A DNA stretch of 64,000 nucleotides from Haladaptatus halobius (lineage in GTDB: Archaea > Halobacteriota > Halobacteria > Halobacteriales > Haladaptataceae), in assembly GCF_020618475.1 (NCBI RefSeq), contig NZ_CP085336.1, positions 186,001-250,000 on the forward strand, read 5' to 3'. The notes beneath the pieces were generated by a model. That model did no database searches. It saw only the letters and a list, made by a program, of their open reading frames with translations, and was not told the DNA's origin. Of the stretch, positions 62,215-64,000 are shown in pieces. Position numbers and translations under genes: made by a program. Within the stretch, counting starts at the first letter, position 1. Every line of letters begins with the position of its first letter.

Positions 62215-62831
62215 GGTGTTCTCTCCGATTCCCCGTCTCCCTCGTTCGATTGATCGCCGACGTCGAATCGCAGGTGGATCGATTGAGGCGTCTCGATGAC
62301 GCTCTCCGTCTCGAGGTTGACGTGGTTTCCATCGAAGGGTTCGAACAGCCGCGTCCCGCCACCGAACAGCACGGGAACCAGGTGGATAGAAATCTCGTCG
62401 ATTAGGTCTGCGTTGAGGAATTGCCGGCCAAGGTCGGCACCACCCATGATGACCACGTTCTTCCCGTCTGCGGCGGATTTCGCCTGGTCGAGGGCGCGTT
62501 CGATTCCCTCGGTGACAAAGGTGTACACTCCATTGGCAGGAGCGTCGGCGGGTGGTTCGTGAGTGACCACAAATACGGGATTGCAAACGGGCCCCGTGGG
62601 GCCGTCTGCGCCCCACCACTCAACCGAATTGTCGTAAGTACTGCGACCCGCGATTACGGCTCCTTGGAATTTCACGCCCTCTTCGAGGAGCTGCTGGTTC
62701 AACTCGTCATCGCCGAAAGCCCACTCGTGCAGCTTCTCCCCGCCGTCTCCCATCGGTTCCTCTGGACTGACTCCTTCAGCGGATATATACCCGTCTAGGG
62801 ATACGCTCATGTCCAGAATCACTTGACTCAC
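62211..62831 (-). CDS. Dihydrofolate-reductase-like (RibD C-terminal) protein, array copy B
   Basis: A 206-residue RibD_C-type reductase. It starts at a GTG (VSQVILDMSVSLDGYISAEG), which overlaps the stop of the vestigial SRPBCC ORF. It carries VKFQGAVIAGRSTYDNSVEW, VFVVTHEPPADAPANGVYTF, a Gly-rich NADPH loop (GKNVVIMGGADLGRQFLNAD) and IDEISIHLVPVLFGGGTRLF. It ends in a short polar tail. It belongs to a different subgroup from copies A and C (M-S-V-S-L-D-G-Y-I start versus M-R-K-L-V), so the array is not a simple tandem duplication. The substrate is unknown. Confidence 0.87.
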   Translation of the reverse strand: MSQVILDMSVSLDGYISAEGVSPEEPMGDGGEKLHEWAFGDDELNQQLLEEGVKFQGAVIAGRSTYDNSVEWWGADGPTGPVCNPVFVVTHEPPADAPANGVYTFVTEGIERALDQAKSAADGKNVVIMGGADLGRQFLNADLIDEISIHLVPVLFGGGTRLFEPFDGNHVNLETESVIETPQSIHLRFDVGDQSNEGDGESERTP

Positions 62832-62968
62832 GACGATCGCCCTCCTACGACGGTGGGCCGATAGTCGGTGATCGACTGGCTTACGTTCTCGGACGGGGCA
62901 TCGAGTGTTCGGCGAAAGGTGAGAGTCCTCTCTATCGTTTCGATCTCGGTCGGATTGAAGTCGGTCAT
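62828..62968 (-). pseudogene. Vestigial SRPBCC ORF (46 codons)
   Basis: It starts MTDFNPTEIETIERTLTFRR, then TLDAPSENVSQSITDYRP, and ends VVGGRSS-stop. The first 30 residues are the start of an AHSA1 protein like that at the right edge, and the rest of the domain is gone. ATGA overlaps with copy C upstream and the GTGA overlap with copy B downstream are both kept. Confidence 0.7.
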
Positions 62969-63528
62969 TTGGCGTCCTCCTCCTCATCCGCCGGCTCGTA
63001 GGTGAGCGAGACGACACCCGAGTCGTACATTGTCGAACCGACCAAATTCAGAGCAGTCCGTTCGCCGCCTTCATCGAAGAGACGCTTCCCGTCCCCAAGT
63101 ACCAGGGGATGGACATTGAGCACGAGCTCGTCGAGGAGGCCATAGTCAAACAGCGAACGGACGAGCGTGCCGCTGCCGACGATTCCGATTCCTTCACCTT
63201 CCTGTTGCTTCAGCTCGTCTATCTCTTCCTCGACGTTCCCGGCGATGAGCGTCGAGTTGTTCCATTCGACGTCCTCGAGTGTCGTCGAGACGACGTACTT
63301 GGGGACGTTGTTGATGAACTTCGCGATCGGATTGTCGTCGGGTTGCGTGGGCCAAAAGGCGGCGAGTTCCTCGTAGGTGACTCGTCCCAACAGTAACGCG
63401 TCCGACGACGCCATCCCCGCCGCGTTTGCTTCCTCTAGCTCCTGGGTCGAGTAGGCTGGAGACCACTCCTCAGGCGATTCCATAACGCCGTCGAGCGACA
63501 CGGATTCGGTTGCGACTAGCTTCCGCAT
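62965..63528 (-). CDS. Dihydrofolate-reductase-like (RibD C-terminal) protein, array copy C
   Basis: A 187-residue RibD_C-type protein closely related to copy A: MRKLVATESVSLDGVMESPE, then ASSDALLLGRVTYEELAAFW (L-L-G-R-V-T-Y), PKYVVSTTLEDVEWNNSTLI, GEGIGIVGSGTLVRSLFDYG (G-S-G loop) and VVSLTYEPADEEEDAK. The A and C copies share the start, the L-L-G-R motif, the S-T-T-L step and the end, so they are paralogues. The ATG lies three bases after the stop of the SRPBCC gene at the right edge. Substrate unknown. Confidence 0.88.
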   Translation of the reverse strand: MRKLVATESVSLDGVMESPEEWSPAYSTQELEEANAAGMASSDALLLGRVTYEELAAFWPTQPDDNPIAKFINNVPKYVVSTTLEDVEWNNSTLIAGNVEEEIDELKQQEGEGIGIVGSGTLVRSLFDYGLLDELVLNVHPLVLGDGKRLFDEGGERTALNLVGSTMYDSGVVSLTYEPADEEEDAK

Positions 63529-63531
63529 CGT

Positions 63532-64000
63532 TCAGACCTCCTCCCCGAGGTGAGTGGCCAGCGAGTCCAAGCTCTCACTCCAGACCGGTTCCATCCCCTC
63601 TAGCGAGTCGGTCATGTCAGGCGTGGCCGTAATGACTTCGGCTATGAACGTGAGCTCCGTCCTGTCGTCGTGATCGACGAGCGTGATCGTGTTGCGGATC
63701 TCGGGCTGCTGGAGCTCTTCGCCGTCCTCGGTTGAGGGGCTTCGGATCACGAGCCGCTCGGATTCGACGACTTCCTCGATCTCGCCTTCGTGCGGGATGG
63801 TGGTGCCATCGGGCGCACGCATGTCGACACGATGGACGCCACCGGGACGTACGTCCATCTCACACCGTGAAATCGTGAAGCCCTCCGGTCCCCACCATTG
63901 TCGAACCTGGTCGGGGTCCGTAAGCGCCTGCCAGACCCGCTCACGTGGCGCGTCGAACGTTCGTTGGATCGTCATGTTGTACTCGGTCGGATCGAAGTCG
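63532..64000 (-). CDS. SRPBCC (AHSA1-type) domain protein, array copy 3, start outside window
   Basis: At least 155 residues of an AHSA1/START domain: DFDPTEYNMTIQRTFDAPRE, then RVWQALTDPDQVRQWWGPEG, CEMDVRPGGVHRVDMRAPDG (the typical D-x-R-P-G-G), ITLVDHDDRTELTFIAEVIT, and a final helix (WSESLDSLATHLGEEV). The frame is open past the end of the window, with the D-F-D/N-P-T-E head also found in the vestigial ORF at 62,968. So the true start lies just beyond base 64,000, and the array continues to the right. Confidence 0.85.
   Translation of the reverse strand, partial: DFDPTEYNMTIQRTFDAPRERVWQALTDPDQVRQWWGPEGFTISRCEMDVRPGGVHRVDMRAPDGTTIPHEGEIEEVVESERLVIRSPSTEDGEELQQPEIRNTITLVDHDDRTELTFIAEVITATPDMTDSLEGMEPVWSESLDSLATHLGEEV

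Noticed and set aside
61541..62299. Long plus-strand open frames opposite the DHFR/SRPBCC array
   Set aside because: In GC-rich sequence the antisense frame stays open by codon bias. The minus-strand frames have clear domains; the plus-strand ones have none.

Overview
This window is from a halophilic archaeon (class Halobacteria). The encoded proteins are strongly acidic, and many belong to families known mainly or only from haloarchaea: DUF7344 and HTH-10 (bat-type) regulators, a HalOD1 output domain, an amphi-Trp protein, APC permease/universal-stress fusions, C2H2-like micro-proteins and arylsulfotransferase-like membrane proteins. Promoters with an A/T-rich box about 25-30 nt from the start codon fit leaderless haloarchaeal transcription. 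By eye, base composition is low for a haloarchaeon over most of the window. It rises clearly in the last 5 kb and around 29-30 kb.

Layout. 0-5 kb: a partial thermonuclease, small regulators and membrane proteins, and insertion-sequence debris. 5-10 kb: a universal stress protein, then a permease-USP fusion, a TrkA-N protein and an Lrp/AsnC regulator that look like one amino-acid transport module. 10-20 kb: a beta-helix surface protein, DUF2267, an arylsulfotransferase-like protein, a DUF7344 membrane regulator, an IS5 remnant, a monooxygenase-like protein and a pentapeptide-repeat potassium channel. 20.6-27.6 kb: a tight operon of symporter small and large subunits, HyuA, HyuB and an MFS exporter for hydantoin or 5-oxoproline type compounds. 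27.6-34.9 kb: a repeat-bearing gene desert, a HAD hydrolase, a ureohydrolase and several truncated or fused genes. 35-40 kb: mutS-mutL. 40-49 kb: a TreT-like glycosyltransferase, a deaminase, a VapBC pair, a broken YihY gene, an amphi-Trp protein and an MscS channel. 49.7-59 kb: another MscS, a broken subtilase, a minimal histone-fold protein, an M23 peptidase and a cupredoxin, with many remnants between them. 59-64 kb: a GC-richer, one-directional array of dihydrofolate-reductase-like (RibD_C), SRPBCC/AHSA1, SDR and DoxX genes. It carries four collapsed vestigial ORFs, and most junctions keep 4-nt overlaps.

The most striking property is gene decay. At least twenty genes are frameshifted, stopped, truncated or fused, next to intact housekeeping genes such as mutS and mutL. 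Much of the debris belongs to dispersed families: seven degenerate copies of a small SWIM zinc-finger gene, four copies of one small winged-helix gene, two of another, two copies of a membrane-protein tail, and several IS5-type ends. No intact member of these families is present. No rRNA, tRNA or CRISPR array was recognised. All functional calls come from reading motifs by eye; no database search was possible.
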